Made by a program: the position numbers and the translations under genes
The notes under the pieces: generated by a model
What the model was told of the DNA's origin: nothing
Seen by the model: only the letters and a program-made list of their open reading frames with translations
Database searches by the model: none
Part shown: positions 62,739-64,000 of the stretch, piece by piece
How positions within the stretch are numbered: the stretch's first letter is position 1
Layout: every line of letters starts with the position of its first letter
Source: an uncultured Clostridia bacterium
Lineage (GTDB): Bacteria > Bacillota > Clostridia > Oscillospirales > Ruminococcaceae
DNA: 64,000 bases
Reading direction: 5' to 3'
Assembly (NCBI GenBank): GCA_947630825.1
Contig: CANRJA010000002.1
Coordinates: 79,518-143,517, forward strand

Positions 62739-64000
62739 GTGACAATTAAAGAATTATATAAATTATGGTGTGAAAAGGCAGTCGATGACCCTGATTTGAT
62801 TCCCGAGCTTAAAAGTATAGAGAACAATGAATCGGAAATAGAGGACAGATTTGCAGTTTCTCTTAAATTCGGTACTGCCGGATTAAGAGGCGTTATAGGC
62901 GCAGGCACTAACAGAATGAATATTTATACAGTACGTCAGGCTACTCAGGGATTGGCTGATTATGTCAATCAGGAGTTTGAAAACGGCTCAGTAGCTATTG
63001 CTTATGATTCAAGAATAAAGTCTGATGTTTTTGCTAAGGAAGCCGCAAGCGTTCTTGCCGCAAACGGAATAAAAGTATATATATATCCGGAGCTTATGCC
63101 TACTCCTATGCTTTCTTTTGCAGTTAGAGAGCTTAAATGCGATTCAGGTATTGTTATTACAGCTTCTCACAATCCTGCTAAGTACAATGGATATAAGGTT
63201 TACGGTTCAGACGGCTGTCAGATGACCCCGCAGGCAGCTGATATCGTTTTGGAAAAAATCTCTCACGTTGATGTTCTTGACGGAGCGCGTGTTATAAACT
63301 TTGAAGAAGGTCTTAACAGCGGTAAAATCGAGTACATATCACAAACTGTTATTGATAGGTATCTCGAAAATGTCAAGGCTCAGAGCATTCACCCTGAAAT
63401 TATTGCAGAGAGCGGATTAAAGGTAGTTTACACCCCTCTTAACGGCACAGGCAACAAGCCTATTAGACAAATTCTGAAAAATATAGGCGTGAAAGACGTT
63501 GTTGTAGTTCCCGAGCAGGAAAACCCTGACGGCAACTTCCCTACCTGCCCTTTTCCGAACCCTGAAATAAAAGAGGCGCTTGAAAAAGGACTTGAGCTTT
63601 CAAAAGAGGTTAAACCTGATTTACTTTTAGCTTCCGACCCTGACGCAGACAGAATGGGAATTGCCGTTCCTGACGGAAACGGAGATTTTGTTTTATTCTC
63701 AGGCAACGAAGTCGGTGCGCTTTTGTTGGAATACATCTGCTGTGAAAGAACAGCTTTAGGCACAATGCCAAAGAATCCTATAACAATCAAGACAATCGTT
63801 TCAACAGACATTATCGCAAAAATTGCAAAAGAATATAATGTTCAACTTGTCGAGGTGCTGACAGGCTTTAAGTTTATAGGAGAACAAATTGGACTTCTTG
63901 AAGAAAAAGGAGAAGAAAACAGATACATCTTCGGCTTTGAGGAAAGCTACGGCTATCTTGCAGGCTCATATGTAAGGGATAAGGACGCTGTTGTAGCTTC
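62739..64000 (+). CDS. pgcA: Phosphoglucomutase/phosphomannomutase (3' end beyond window)
   Basis: The first 420 codons of an alpha-D-phosphohexomutase, open to the window edge. KFGTAGLRGVIGAGTNRMN near residues 47-65, the phosphoserine loop ITASHNPAKYNGYKVYG near 143-159, the metal loop DPDADRMGIAVP near 301-312 and FGFEESYGYLAGSYVRDKDA near 398-417 are all present. This is the PgcA-type enzyme that interconverts glucose 1- and 6-phosphate. It starts with GTG 62739 behind GAGGTGA; ATG at 62737 would be followed at once by a stop. Confidence 0.93.
   Translation, partial: MTIKELYKLWCEKAVDDPDLIPELKSIENNESEIEDRFAVSLKFGTAGLRGVIGAGTNRMNIYTVRQATQGLADYVNQEFENGSVAIAYDSRIKSDVFAKEAASVLAANGIKVYIYPELMPTPMLSFAVRELKCDSGIVITASHNPAKYNGYKVYGSDGCQMTPQAADIVLEKISHVDVLDGARVINFEEGLNSGKIEYISQTVIDRYLENVKAQSIHPEIIAESGLKVVYTPLNGTGNKPIRQILKNIGVKDVVVVPEQENPDGNFPTCPFPNPEIKEALEKGLELSKEVKPDLLLASDPDADRMGIAVPDGNGDFVLFSGNEVGALLLEYICCERTALGTMPKNPITIKTIVSTDIIAKIAKEYNVQLVEVLTGFKFIGEQIGLLEEKGEENRYIFGFEESYGYLAGSYVRDKDAVVA

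Overview
The window is AT-rich DNA from an endospore-forming, low-GC Gram-positive bacterium, almost certainly a member of the Clostridia; a gut Oscillospirales/Ruminococcaceae-like lineage is my inference. The evidence is the complete spoIIIAA-AH operon, spoVAD-spoVAE, yqfC-yqfD, ylbJ-like, ylmC-like and pdaA-like sporulation genes, the SCIFF ranthipeptide locus that marks Clostridia, a T-box, a lysine riboswitch and the Firmicutes order of housekeeping genes. Most genes have strong AGGAGG-type ribosome sites. Vegetative promoters are close to consensus and usually have a 17-bp spacer.

Region 1 (1-9.5 kb): a minus-strand lysine unit (asd, then dapA cut by the window edge) sits behind a lysine riboswitch with terminator. 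Divergent to it lie queA, a HAD hydrolase, a GNAT enzyme, a PAS protein, tgt and mntP, so queuosine genes queA and tgt share one stretch. A phosphatase, an XRE-cupin regulator and an acyl-CoA synthetase follow and end in a 200-bp cluster of nested palindromes. Region 2 (9.5-21 kb): an ECF sigma/anti-sigma pair with a self-type promoter, a Phe T-box with pheST, ireB, two lipoproteins (PdaA-like deacetylase, GHL10 glycosidase), then yajC, a TIGR04086 membrane protein, the 47-residue SCIFF peptide and its radical SAM maturase.

Region 3 (21-36 kb): the spoIIIA operon runs into the classic yqhY-nusB-(TsaD-like)-xseAB-ispA-dxs-tlyA-nadK-argR-recN cluster. Region 4 (36-42.4 kb): thyX, tmk, DUF2156, DJ-1/PfpI, 5-formyl-THF cyclo-ligase, mltG and a U32 peptidase in one direction. 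Region 5 (42.4-51.4 kb, minus): a Xer-type recombinase, mutS2, recO, a tiny yqzL-like gene, era, dgkA, ybeY, phoH and yqfD-yqfC.

Region 6 (51.5-64 kb): ylbJ-like, then a small accessory segment (AlkD-like and GNAT genes) bracketed by three copies of a degenerate direct repeat. Next come rpsB-tsf with a structured leader, ylmC, a Cys-containing hypothetical gene, an unusual minus-strand unit of micro-ORFs, a DUF1292 gene, a probable 6S RNA, spoVAD-spoVAE without spoVAC, a LysR regulator and the start of a phosphoglucomutase gene.

The least explained part is 57.97-58.69 kb on the minus strand: a consensus promoter and a terminator enclose about 700 bp with no long reading frame, but with repeated AGGAGA-nn-AGTCCGATG translation starts. 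The repeat-bracketed cassette at 52.6-54.4 kb and the palindrome cluster at 9.25-9.45 kb come next. No rRNA, tRNA, CRISPR array, insertion sequence or prophage was recognised.
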